Assembly: GCA_964643485.1 (NCBI GenBank)
Contig: CAZXRA010000139.1
Location: 1 to 7,511 of the forward strand
Direction: 5' to 3'
DNA from: Iamia sp964643485
GTDB lineage: Bacteria; Actinomycetota; Acidimicrobiia; Acidimicrobiales; Iamiaceae
DNA: 7,511 nucleotides
Shown here piece by piece: positions 1 to 5,642 of the stretch (positions within the stretch are counted from its first letter, which is position 1; every line of letters begins with the position of its first letter). The notes beneath the pieces are model-generated. The model worked only from the letters and a program-made list of their open reading frames with translations. It did not search any database and was not told where the DNA came from. Position numbers and translations under genes: made by a program.

Positions 1-1
1 G

Positions 2-1156
2 ATCACCGACCAGGTCGACCTCTTTCCCGGGCGCCGGGGCGCCGGCAAGATCTTCTACAACCAGGTGCGGCTTTCGGGCCGGGTCCCGCAGGTGTGCTGC
101 CTGTTCGGCCCCTCCGCCGCCGGCGGCGCCTACATCCCCAGCTTCTGCGACGTGGTCTTCATGGTCGAGGGCAACGCCTCCATGTACCTGGGATCGCCCC
201 GCATGGCCGAGAAGGTCATCGGCGAGCACACCACGCTCGAGGAGATGGGCGGGGCTCGGATGCACGCCAGCGTGTCGGGCTGCGGCGATGCCCTGGCCCA
301 CGACGACGAGGACGCGCTGGACCAGGCCCGGGCCTGGTTCTCGTACTTCCCGCAGACCTGGCGCGACCAGCCGCCTCGCTACGAGCCGGTGCCGCCGGCC
401 CACGACCTGGCCGACGACGTCGTGCCGGTCGAGGAGGCGGTGGCCTTCGACATGCACGCCTTCATCGACGGGCTCGTCGATGCCGAGTCGTTCTTCGAGT
501 ACAAGCCGCTCTTCGCCCAGGAGCTGATCTGCGGGCTCGGCCGCATCGCCGGTCGTCCGGTCGGCGTCGTGGCCAACAACCCGTCCCACCTCGGCGGCGT
601 GCTGTTCGTCGACTCGGCCGACAAGGCGTCCCGCTTCGTGTGGCTGTGCGACGCGTTCAACATCCCGCTGCTCTTCCTGGCCGACGTGCCCGGGTTCATG
701 ATCGGCACCCAGGTCGAGCGCCAGGGGATCATCCGCCACGGCGCCAAGATGGTCACCGCCATCTCCGAGGCCACCGTCCCGAAGCTGTGCGTGGTGCTCC
801 GCAAGGCCTACGGCGCCGGCCTCTACGCCATGGCCGGACCGGCCTTCGAGCCCGAGGCCACCCTGGCCCTGCCCACGGCCAAGATCGCCGTGATGGGGCC
901 GGAGGCCGCGGTCAACGCTGTGTTCGCCAACAAGATCGCCGCCATCGAGGACGAGGGCGAGCGCGAGGCCTTCGTGGACGAGCAGCGGATCATCTACGAG
1001 GCCGACGTCGACCTGCTCCGCCTGGCCTCCGAACTCGTCGTCGACGCCGTGATCGAACCCGAGGCCCTGCGGGACGAGCTGGTCCGCCGCCTGGAGCGGG
1101 CCGCCGGCAAGGACCGGCACTTCTCCACGCGCCGCCACGGCGTGCCCCCGGTCTGA
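2..1156 (+). CDS. Acyl-CoA carboxylase, carboxyltransferase (beta) subunit, 5'-truncated by window edge
   Basis: The reading frame is open from base 2 and 384 residues are visible; family members are about 510-540 residues, so roughly the first 130-150 are missing. The enzyme moves a carboxyl group from carboxybiotin to an acyl-CoA in the cytoplasm, working with a biotin carboxylase/BCCP alpha subunit not seen here. Both crotonase-like halves are represented. The N-domain oxyanion-hole loop GPSAAGGAY lies at fragment residues 36-44 and is preceded by the KIFYNQ motif typical of methylcrotonyl-CoA carboxylase-like subunits. The C-domain carries the DVPGFMIGT motif and the glycine-rich KAYGAGLYAMAG loop. 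The stop overlaps the start of an HMG-CoA lyase-type gene by one base, which favours a methylcrotonyl-CoA (leucine) role. However, the C-domain motifs are less MCC-like, so propionyl- or another acyl-CoA is possible. Family call is firm; substrate is inferred. Confidence 0.93.
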   Translation: MTDQVDLFPGRRGAGKIFYNQVRLSGRVPQVCCLFGPSAAGGAYIPSFCDVVFMVEGNASMYLGSPRMAEKVIGEHTTLEEMGGARMHASVSGCGDALAHDDEDALDQARAWFSYFPQTWRDQPPRYEPVPPAHDLADDVVPVEEAVAFDMHAFIDGLVDAESFFEYKPLFAQELICGLGRIAGRPVGVVANNPSHLGGVLFVDSADKASRFVWLCDAFNIPLLFLADVPGFMIGTQVERQGIIRHGAKMVTAISEATVPKLCVVLRKAYGAGLYAMAGPAFEPEATLALPTAKIAVMGPEAAVNAVFANKIAAIEDEGEREAFVDEQRIIYEADVDLLRLASELVVDAVIEPEALRDELVRRLERAAGKDRHFSTRRHGVPPV

Positions 1157-2163
1157 TGGCCGGAGCCCTGCCCGCGGCGGTGACGATCCGCGACGTCGGG
1201 CCGCGCGACGGTCTGCAGCCCGAGGAGCCGGTCCCTGTCGAGGAGCGCATCCGCCTGGTCGAGGCCCTGGTCGATGCCGGCCTGCGTCGCGTCGAGGTGG
1301 CGGCCTTCGTGTCGCCCAAGGCGGTCCCGGCCATGGCCGGCGCGGCCGAGGTGGTCACCGGCCTCGGGCGGCGGCCTGGGGTCACCTACGCCGCCCTCGT
1401 GCCCAATGCCCGGGGGGCGGAGATGGCCCTGGCCACGGAGCGGGTCGACGAGCTGACCGTCACCATCTCGGCCTCGGAGACCTACAACCAGCGCAACGTC
1501 CGCATGAGCGCCGACGAGTCGGTGGTCGCCATCGAGGCCATCGTCGGTCTGGCCCGGCAGGCCGGGCCCCGCCACGGCACCCTCGACGGGGTCCCGGTCG
1601 ACGGCGTGCCCGTCGATGCCGTGATCTCCTGTGCCTTCGGCTCGCCCTACGAGGGGGAGATCCTGCCCGCCGACGTGGTGGCCCTGGCTCGCCGCCTGGC
1701 CGGGGCCGGCGTGGCCGCCCTCACCTTCGCCGACACCACGGGGATGGCCACGCCCCGACGCATCGCTGATCTCGTGGTCGCCCTCGACGGGGCGCTCTCG
1801 CTCGACGGGGGTCATCTCGTCCACGGCGGCACCGCCCTCGCCGACCTGGGTGGCATCGGCCTGCACCTGCACGACACGCGGGGCACAGCCCTGGTGAACG
1901 CCTATGCCGCCCTGGCCCTCGGCGTCACCCGCTTCGACACCGCCGTCGGCGGCCTGGGCGGCTCGCCCTTCGCCCACGGGGCCGGGGGCAACCTGGCCAC
2001 CGAAGAGTTGGTGGCCCTGCTCGACGACCTGGGCGTCGCCACCGGCATCGACGTCGACCGCCTCGTCGACACCGCGCTCTTGGTCGAGGGCCTGGTGGGC
2101 CGGCCGGTGCCGTCAGGCGTGGCCCACGCCGGGCCCCGTACCCGCCTCTCGTCGTCGTCCTGA
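1156..2163 (+). CDS. Hydroxymethylglutaryl-CoA lyase family protein with Ser at the catalytic-loop Cys position
   Basis: The 335-residue protein is an HMGL-like/DRE-TIM metallolyase. The family cleaves (S)-HMG-CoA to acetyl-CoA and acetoacetate, the last step of leucine degradation. Visible family residues are VGPRDGLQ near the N-terminus (R17, D18), E47 in VEVAAFVSPK, the HLHDT motif (H237, H239) as metal ligands, and N279 in GAGGN. The signature loop reads GGLGGSPFAHGAGGN: S270 stands where the family's catalytic loop cysteine (Cys266 in human HMGL) is expected. Two extra stretches, about residues 139-153 and 211-232, are inserted relative to the human enzyme as I recall it; the first contains a duplicated DGVPV. 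ATG at 1156 overlaps the upstream stop (TGATG) and no ribosome site is evident, so translational coupling is likely. The frame stays open far upstream, but that part is antiparallel noise inside the carboxylase. Family call is firm; HMG-CoA as substrate is less certain because of S270. Confidence 0.92.
   Translation: MAGALPAAVTIRDVGPRDGLQPEEPVPVEERIRLVEALVDAGLRRVEVAAFVSPKAVPAMAGAAEVVTGLGRRPGVTYAALVPNARGAEMALATERVDELTVTISASETYNQRNVRMSADESVVAIEAIVGLARQAGPRHGTLDGVPVDGVPVDAVISCAFGSPYEGEILPADVVALARRLAGAGVAALTFADTTGMATPRRIADLVVALDGALSLDGGHLVHGGTALADLGGIGLHLHDTRGTALVNAYAALALGVTRFDTAVGGLGGSPFAHGAGGNLATEELVALLDDLGVATGIDVDRLVDTALLVEGLVGRPVPSGVAHAGPRTRLSSSS
1585..1617 (+). repeat. Short in-frame duplication (DGVPV twice) inside the lyase gene
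   Basis: Residues 144-154 of the lyase read DGVPVDGVPVD, encoded by two 15-base units that differ at several third positions (gggtcccggtc versus ggcgtgcccgtc). It lies just before the ISCAFGSPYEG strand, in a loop that is shorter in the human enzyme. The divergence of the units suggests an old duplication rather than an active slippage tract. Confidence 0.6.
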
Positions 2164-2265
2164 CGGGGGTCAGCGGGGCCCCGGAGCGACTCAGGGCATC
2201 GGCGGCGGAGCGAGCCTTCCAGCGAGGACTGGTCCCGCCCACCGTTCTCGGGGCAGGGTGTCGCC

Positions 2266-2490
2266 GTGCCGTGGTGCCAGGCCTGTGACCGGTTCTACAA
2301 CCCCAACTCCCTCGCGCCCGACGGCACCTGCCGAGAGTGCGGGGCCTTCATCGCCAGCCCCGACGACGAGCCGGAGGGGAACGCCCCGTCCCGGGCGCCC
2401 TGGCACTTCGTCCTGCTCCTCGTGGCCCTGGTCGTCTACCTCGGTTGGCGTCTGATTCAGGGCATCGCCTGGGTCGTGGGCCGTTTCTGA
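2266..2490 (+). CDS. Small zinc-ribbon protein with one C-terminal membrane helix, function unknown
   Basis: This 74-residue protein starts with GTG at 2266, the only start in the frame after the preceding stop; a weak purine stretch (ggggcaggg) lies upstream. Residues 4-27 contain two Cys-x2-Cys pairs (CQAC and CREC) separated by an 18-residue loop rich in Asn and Pro, as in a rubredoxin-like/zinc-ribbon knuckle. A short acidic linker, about residues 31-43, follows. Residues 47-70 (WHFVLLLVALVVYLGWRLIQ...) form one membrane helix. With no signal peptide, the metal site is probably cytoplasmic and tethered to the membrane, but topology is inferred. It lies 102 bases after the lyase gene and 56 bases before a tRNA gene, on the same strand. 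I do not recognise a characterised family; similar short proteins seem to occur in related actinobacteria, from memory only. Confidence 0.72.
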   Translation: MPWCQACDRFYNPNSLAPDGTCRECGAFIASPDDEPEGNAPSRAPWHFVLLLVALVVYLGWRLIQGIAWVVGRF

Positions 2491-2530
2491 GCAGGGCCCG
2501 ATCGGGTTCGGAGGAGGAGGCCCTCACCGC

Positions 2531-2536
2531 TAAGGT
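2531..2536 (+). promoter_or_regulatory. Candidate -10 box for tRNA-Pro
   Basis: TAAGGT fits the actinobacterial TANNNT -10 pattern and ends 10 bases before the mature tRNA 5' end, allowing a very short leader. The best -35 candidate (TTCGGA at 2507-2512, 18-base spacer) is weak. Confidence 0.35.
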
Positions 2537-2546
2537 GGCCGACCCA

Positions 2547-2624
2547 CGGGCTGTGGCGCAGCTTGGTTAGCGCGCTTGACTGGGGGTCAAGAGGTCGGGA
2601 GTTCGAATCTCCCCAGCCCGACCA
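2547..2624 (+). tRNA. tRNA-Pro (anticodon GGG), CCA encoded
   Basis: All cloverleaf elements can be folded by hand. The acceptor stem CGGGCTG pairs fully with CAGCCCG (2614-2620). The D stem is GCGC/GCGC with a 10-base loop. The anticodon stem CTTGA/TCAAG (2575-2579, 2587-2591) encloses CTGGGGG, placing anticodon GGG at 2582-2584. The variable loop is AGGTC, the T stem GGGAG/CTCCC surrounds TTCGAAT, and discriminator A2621 is followed by genomic CCA. The C1-G72 pair and A73 are typical proline identity elements in bacteria. It reads CCC (and CCU by wobble) codons, which are common in this genome's GC-rich genes. Confidence 0.97.
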
Positions 2625-2630
2625 CCAAAC

Positions 2631-2666
2631 GCAGTTCAGAGCCCCGTCCCGGCGGGGCTCTTCTGC
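2631..2666 (+). terminator. Hairpin terminator after tRNA-Pro
   Basis: A 9-bp perfect stem (AGAGCCCCG at 2638-2646 with CGGGGCTCT at 2653-2661) closes a 6-base loop TCCCGG. Four further pairs (GCAG 2631-2634 with CTGC 2663-2666) extend it across a small internal loop. It starts 6 bases after the CCA end. No U-run follows, as is common for actinobacterial terminators. Confidence 0.75.
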
Positions 2667-2798
2667 TGTCCGGGACCGGTGGCCGCTACCGAATCGCCAT
2701 CGGAGGCACGGCTCGCCCACCTCTCGACGTGTCCTCGTGGTCGAGGCGGGTGTGATGGTGAGCTGGCCGGTGGAAGCTCGGCATGGGGTGAGATCGGT

Positions 2799-2816
2799 TG
2801 TGTAGCCTTCTACACA
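2799..2816 (+). promoter_or_regulatory. vapBC promoter/operator palindrome overlapping the vapB start
   Basis: TGTGTAG (2799-2805) and CTACACA (2810-2816) form a perfect 7-bp inverted repeat around CCTT. The right arm ends on the A of the vapB ATG. Inside it, TAGCCT (2803-2808) fits a TANNNT -10 box with 7 bases to the ATG, so transcription could begin at the A of the start codon and give a leaderless mRNA. No -35 match stands out. VapBC complexes are known to bind such palindromes and repress their own operon; binding here is inferred. Confidence 0.65.
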
Positions 2817-3013
2817 TGGCCACGAACCTGGCGCTGGACGACGACCTCCTCGAGCGTGCTCTCGTCATCGGGGGGGAGCGGTCGAAGAAGGCGACCGTGA
2901 CGATGGCTCTGCGGGAGTACATCGCTCGCCGAGAGCGGGCCTCGCTCGTGGATCTGTTCGGGGCGCTGGAGTGGGACGGCGCCTTCGATCACAAGGCCGA
3001 GCGCTCACGCTGA
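2816..3013 (+). CDS. vapB: VapB-type antitoxin
   Basis: The 65-residue protein begins MATNLALDDDLLERAL and has the short ribbon-helix-helix-like N-terminus of the VapB family: a beta strand (residues 3-8), then helices at about 10-20 and 25-40 (KKATVTMALREYIARRE). The C-terminal tail, LFGALEWDGAFDHKAERSR, resembles the toxin-neutralising tail of this subgroup (LFG..EWD..D.K..R). It should bind and inhibit the toxin encoded 11 bases downstream and repress the operon through the N-terminal DNA-binding domain. ATG 2816 is chosen over an in-frame TTG at 2798 because the family starts with MxTNL-like sequence and the operator lies just before it. No Shine-Dalgarno site precedes it. Family call is firm from the motif pattern and the toxin partner. 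Confidence 0.9.
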   Translation: MATNLALDDDLLERALVIGGERSKKATVTMALREYIARRERASLVDLFGALEWDGAFDHKAERSR

Positions 3014-3024
3014 GCGCCTCGCTC

Positions 3025-3444
3025 GTGCTCTTCGTCGACACCAGCGTCTGGTCCCTGGCCTTCCGCCGCGACCAACCAGATGGCACGGTCCAGGTCGAGC
3101 GCCTGCGCCGGGCGTTGGAGGACCACGAGGACATCGTCACCACGGGACTGGTGGTGCAGGAGGTTCTCCAGGGCCTCCGGGGACCAAAGCACCGAACGGC
3201 TCTCCTCGCCGGCCTCAGCGCCGTTCCCCTGCTCGTGCCCGAGCGTGACGACCACATCGCGGCGGCCGACATCCGCACGGACTGTCGGCGCCGGGGCATC
3301 CAGGTCGGCACCATCGATGCCCTCCTCGCCGCCCTGTGTGTGCGGCACGAACTGGTGATGCTGAGCACCGACCGAGACTTCACGCACATGGCGAAGGTCG
3401 TGCCCCTCACGGTGTGGGCAGATTCGGGAACCGACGTCTCGTGA
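3025..3444 (+). CDS. vapC: VapC-type PIN-domain ribonuclease toxin
   Basis: This 139-residue PIN-domain protein has the expected acidic residues of an Mg-dependent RNase: D5 in LFVDTSVW, E46 in VVQEVL, D98 in GTIDALLAAL, and D116/D118 in STDRDF. Characterised VapC toxins cut tRNAs or the 23S sarcin-ricin loop; the target here cannot be read from sequence. GTG at 3025 is chosen because it gives the standard start two residues before the VDTS strand; the frame is open further upstream (GTG 2971) but that would overlap vapB and add a non-family tail. It follows vapB by 11 bases, presumably co-transcribed and translationally coupled. Its stop TGA directly abuts the stop of the opposite-strand synthetase. 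All catalytic residues are intact, so the toxin is probably active when free of VapB. Confidence 0.92.
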   Translation: MLFVDTSVWSLAFRRDQPDGTVQVERLRRALEDHEDIVTTGLVVQEVLQGLRGPKHRTALLAGLSAVPLLVPERDDHIAAADIRTDCRRRGIQVGTIDALLAALCVRHELVMLSTDRDFTHMAKVVPLTVWADSGTDVS

Positions 3445-5112
3445 TCAGCCCCTGCGGGGGTGGACGGCGGAGTCCAGCCCGTCAGAGGCGGCTGGCTCAT
3501 GGCCGGAGGTGGCGACGGATCGGACCCAGGCGTGGTCCGCCTTGCCCGAGGGCAGGCGGCGCACAGCGGGCACGGTGACGATCCGGCGCGGCACCTTGAA
3601 GGCGGCCAGGTGGTCGCGGCAGTGGGCGTCCAGGTCGTCCCGGTCGACGTCGACACCGGGCCGGGGGGCGACCACGGCGGTGACCCGCTCGCCCCACAGG
3701 TCGTCGGGCACCCCGGCGACGGCCGCGTCGAACACGGCGGGGTGGGCCTTCAACACCGCCTCCACCTCGTCGGGAAAGACCTTCTCGCCTCCCGTGTTGA
3801 TCGAGCTCGCCCCCCGGCCGAGGAGGGTGACGGTGCCGTCGTCCTCGATCCGCCCCAGGTCGCCGGGGACGGCCCAGCGCACCCCGTCGATCACCGGGAA
3901 GGTCTCGGCCGTGCGCACCGGGTCGTTGCGGTAACCGAGGGGGATGTGACCCCGGCGGGCGATGAGGCCGATGCGGCCGGTATCGATGCCGGGCACCAAC
4001 GGGGAGCCCTCGTCGTCGAGCACAGCGGTGTGGGGACCGAGCGGGAAGCGGGTGCGGGTGGCGGGCGGCCGGCCCGGCCACCACACCGCGTTGCCCTGGC
4101 CACCGGTCTCCGAGGTGCCGTACCCATCGACGATGGCGGCCCACGGCAGGTGGGCGCTCAGCTCATCGCGCACGGCGGGGGAGAGGACGGCGCCGCCCGA
4201 GACCACGGCCACCAGCGACCCCAGGTCCCACCGATCGGGCTGGTGGGCCAGGGCGTCGGCCAAGGGACGGCCGAAGGCGTCGCCCACGATGACCACCAGG
4301 GTGGCGCCGGTCGCGGCCGCGTGGTCCCAGACCTGGTCGGGGTCGAAGGTGGAGTCGGGGATGGTGAGGACGGTGCCCCCGCCCAGCAGCGTGGCCAGGG
4401 CCACCCACTGGGCCGTCCCGTGGATCAGTGGCGACGCCGGCAGGCAGCGGGTGCGCCCGGCTGCGGCCCGGGCCACCATCGCAGCCGGGGAGGCCGGGGG
4501 CGGAGGACCGCTCCCGGCGTCGACGGCGGCCCCCGACCCGGCGCCGAGGGCGGCCACGACGATGTCCTCGTGGCGCCACTCGACGCCCTTGGGCATGCCC
4601 GTGGTGCCGCCGGTGTAGAGCAGGTACAGGTCGTCCCCGCTGCGCCCGTCATGCGCGGGACGGATCGGGGACGACGCAGCCAGCCTGCGCTCGTGGGCGT
4701 CGCCCCGGCCCACGAGGGGGGTGACGCGGTCGCCGACGGCCCGCCGCTCCACCACGGCCGGCTCCACCGCTGCCCCCAGGTCGGGGCCGTGGAGCACCAC
4801 GCGGGGCTGGGCGTCGGCGAACAGATAGGTCATCTCCGCCGCCGTGTAGCGGTAGTTGACGTTGAAAGGGACGGCCCCGAGCTTGTACGCGCCGAGCAGG
4901 CACTCCAGGTGCTCGTGGCCGTTCCGGAGGGCCAGGGCCACCCGGTCGCCGTGACCCACCCCATGGGTGGCCAGCACGTGGGCCAGGCGGTTGGCCCGCT
5001 CGTCGAGCTGGGTGTAGGTGAGGCGCACCCCGGGGGAGACCACCGCCTCGCGAGCGCCGACCCGATCGACCACCGCCTCGAAGAGGTCAGCCAGGTTCCA
5101 CGTCCCGGCCAT
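3445..5112 (-). CDS. Acyl-CoA synthetase (AMP-forming), FadD19-like
   Basis: The 555-residue ANL-superfamily ligase would activate a carboxylic acid to acyl-AMP and then acyl-CoA. The P-loop motif YTGGTTGMPKG is at 166-176, followed by the WRHEDI block typical of FadD19-type enzymes. The A5 motif YGTSETG begins at 331, the adenylate-binding Asp is D418 (PGDLG), hinge and A8 residues are GRGASSINTGGEKVFPDEVE (432-451), and catalytic Lys K524 lies in PSGKAD. FadD19 of mycobacteria acts on steroid side-chain acids; here the substrate is unknown and could be a fatty or cyclic acid. The MAGTWNLADL start matches relatives, and TACCGT lies 8 bases before the ATG as a possible leaderless promoter. 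Roughly 25 low-complexity residues follow the last conserved motif and end exactly at the vapC stop. It lies 44 bases after the MaoC-type hydratase gene on the same strand. Confidence 0.93.
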   Translation of the reverse strand: MAGTWNLADLFEAVVDRVGAREAVVSPGVRLTYTQLDERANRLAHVLATHGVGHGDRVALALRNGHEHLECLLGAYKLGAVPFNVNYRYTAAEMTYLFADAQPRVVLHGPDLGAAVEPAVVERRAVGDRVTPLVGRGDAHERRLAASSPIRPAHDGRSGDDLYLLYTGGTTGMPKGVEWRHEDIVVAALGAGSGAAVDAGSGPPPPASPAAMVARAAAGRTRCLPASPLIHGTAQWVALATLLGGGTVLTIPDSTFDPDQVWDHAAATGATLVVIVGDAFGRPLADALAHQPDRWDLGSLVAVVSGGAVLSPAVRDELSAHLPWAAIVDGYGTSETGGQGNAVWWPGRPPATRTRFPLGPHTAVLDDEGSPLVPGIDTGRIGLIARRGHIPLGYRNDPVRTAETFPVIDGVRWAVPGDLGRIEDDGTVTLLGRGASSINTGGEKVFPDEVEAVLKAHPAVFDAAVAGVPDDLWGERVTAVVAPRPGVDVDRDDLDAHCRDHLAAFKVPRRIVTVPAVRRLPSGKADHAWVRSVATSGHEPAASDGLDSAVHPRRG

Positions 5113-5120
5113 GGGCCGAG

Positions 5121-5126
5121 ACGGTA
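5121..5126 (-). promoter_or_regulatory. Candidate -10 box of the acyl-CoA synthetase gene
   Basis: On the minus strand TACCGT (TANNNT) is followed by 8 bases and then the ATG, a spacing compatible with leaderless transcription. There is no Shine-Dalgarno motif in the same stretch. No convincing -35 box was found, so an internal promoter in the operon is only a suggestion. Confidence 0.3.
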
Positions 5127-5137
5127 GTGAGGGCTTG

Positions 5138-5150
5138 TCCCCCCTGGGGA
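5138..5150 (-). other. Small GC hairpin between hydratase and synthetase genes
   Basis: TCCCC and GGGGA arms flank a 3-base loop, beginning 6 bases after the hydratase stop. The 5-bp stem without a U-run is too weak to call a terminator; it might partly attenuate or stabilise transcript ends. Confidence 0.25.
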
Positions 5151-5156
5151 ATCCGC

Positions 5157-5615
5157 CTATTCGTAGTAGCGGAAGATGATGTTGGCCACGCACGAGGGCT
5201 TGGGGGCGCCCTCGACCTCGAAGGTAAAGGTCATCGACACTTGGGCCCCACCGGCGATGTCCTCCACGCCGTCGAGGGTGGCGCCGAGGCGCAGCTTGGC
5301 CCCCACGGGCACGGGCGACGGGAAGCGCACCTTGTCGCACCCGTAGTTGACGCCCATGCTCACGCCTTCGACCCGCATGATCTGCGGGGCCAGGGTGGGG
5401 CCGAGCGACAGGGTGAGGTAGCCGTGGGCGATGGGCCCGCCGAAGGGCGACTCGGCCTTGGCCCGCTCCGGGTCGACATGGATCCACTGGTGGTCACCGG
5501 TGGCGTCGGCGAAGGTGTTCACCTGCTCCTGGGTGACCTCGATGTAGTCGGAGTAGCCGAGGTGGCTGCCCACCAGCTCCTTGAGCCCGGAGATGCCCTG
5601 GATCGTCGTCGTCAT
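5157..5615 (-). CDS. MaoC-like (R)-specific enoyl-CoA hydratase, Rv0130/HtdZ-like
   Basis: The 152-residue single hot-dog protein matches the length of mycobacterial Rv0130 (about 151). The hydratase motif FADATGDHQWIHVDPERA spans 36-52, supplying the Asp41/His46 catalytic pair, and GGPIAHGYLTLSL (59-71) is the second conserved block. The core KVRFPSPVPVGAKLR and the end VEGAPKPSCVAN...RY also follow Rv0130 closely, from memory. It should hydrate trans-2-enoyl-CoA to (R)-3-hydroxyacyl-CoA as a dimer in the cytoplasm. ATG 5615 (MTTTIQG) is preferred over GTG 5633, whose extra MGHDAR is not family-like; neither has a clear ribosome site. It lies 27 bases after the membrane protein gene and 44 before the acyl-CoA synthetase, so the pair probably act on the same acyl-CoA pool. 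Confidence 0.93.
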   Translation of the reverse strand: MTTTIQGISGLKELVGSHLGYSDYIEVTQEQVNTFADATGDHQWIHVDPERAKAESPFGGPIAHGYLTLSLGPTLAPQIMRVEGVSMGVNYGCDKVRFPSPVPVGAKLRLGATLDGVEDIAGGAQVSMTFTFEVEGAPKPSCVANIIFRYYE

Positions 5616-5642
5616 GCGGGCATCATGGCCCACATGGCCGCC

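Noticed and set aside
94..1155. Frame +1 open upstream of the lyase start, giving a 689-residue reading frame
   Set aside because: The upstream part is Arg/Pro/Gly-rich shadow translation of the carboxylase gene; HMGL homology starts at ATG 1156.
994..1977. 327-residue minus-strand frame opposite the lyase
   Set aside because: Composition is typical of antisense shadow in GC-rich DNA and no domain is visible.
2174..2183. CGGGGCCCCG palindrome after the lyase stop
   Set aside because: It has no loop and no following U-run, so it cannot be supported as a terminator; chance is likely at this GC content.
2971..3024. Upstream GTG 2971 start for vapC
   Set aside because: It would overlap vapB by 43 bases and add residues not seen before the VDTS strand of PIN toxins; GTG 3025 fits the family.
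2621..3444. Search for a direct repeat of the tRNA-Pro 3' end as an attachment site
   Set aside because: No copy of the T-arm/acceptor sequence was found by eye downstream, and there is no integrase gene.
3449..3459. CCCC-TGC-GGGG hairpin as a bidirectional terminator at the vapC/synthetase junction
   Set aside because: Only 4 bp, inside the synthetase coding region and without a U-run; too weak to call.
3460..5127. 555-residue plus-strand frame antisense to the acyl-CoA synthetase
   Set aside because: Its sequence is Gly/Asp/His-rich shadow of the codon pattern on the other strand, with no recognisable domain, while the minus strand encodes all ANL motifs.
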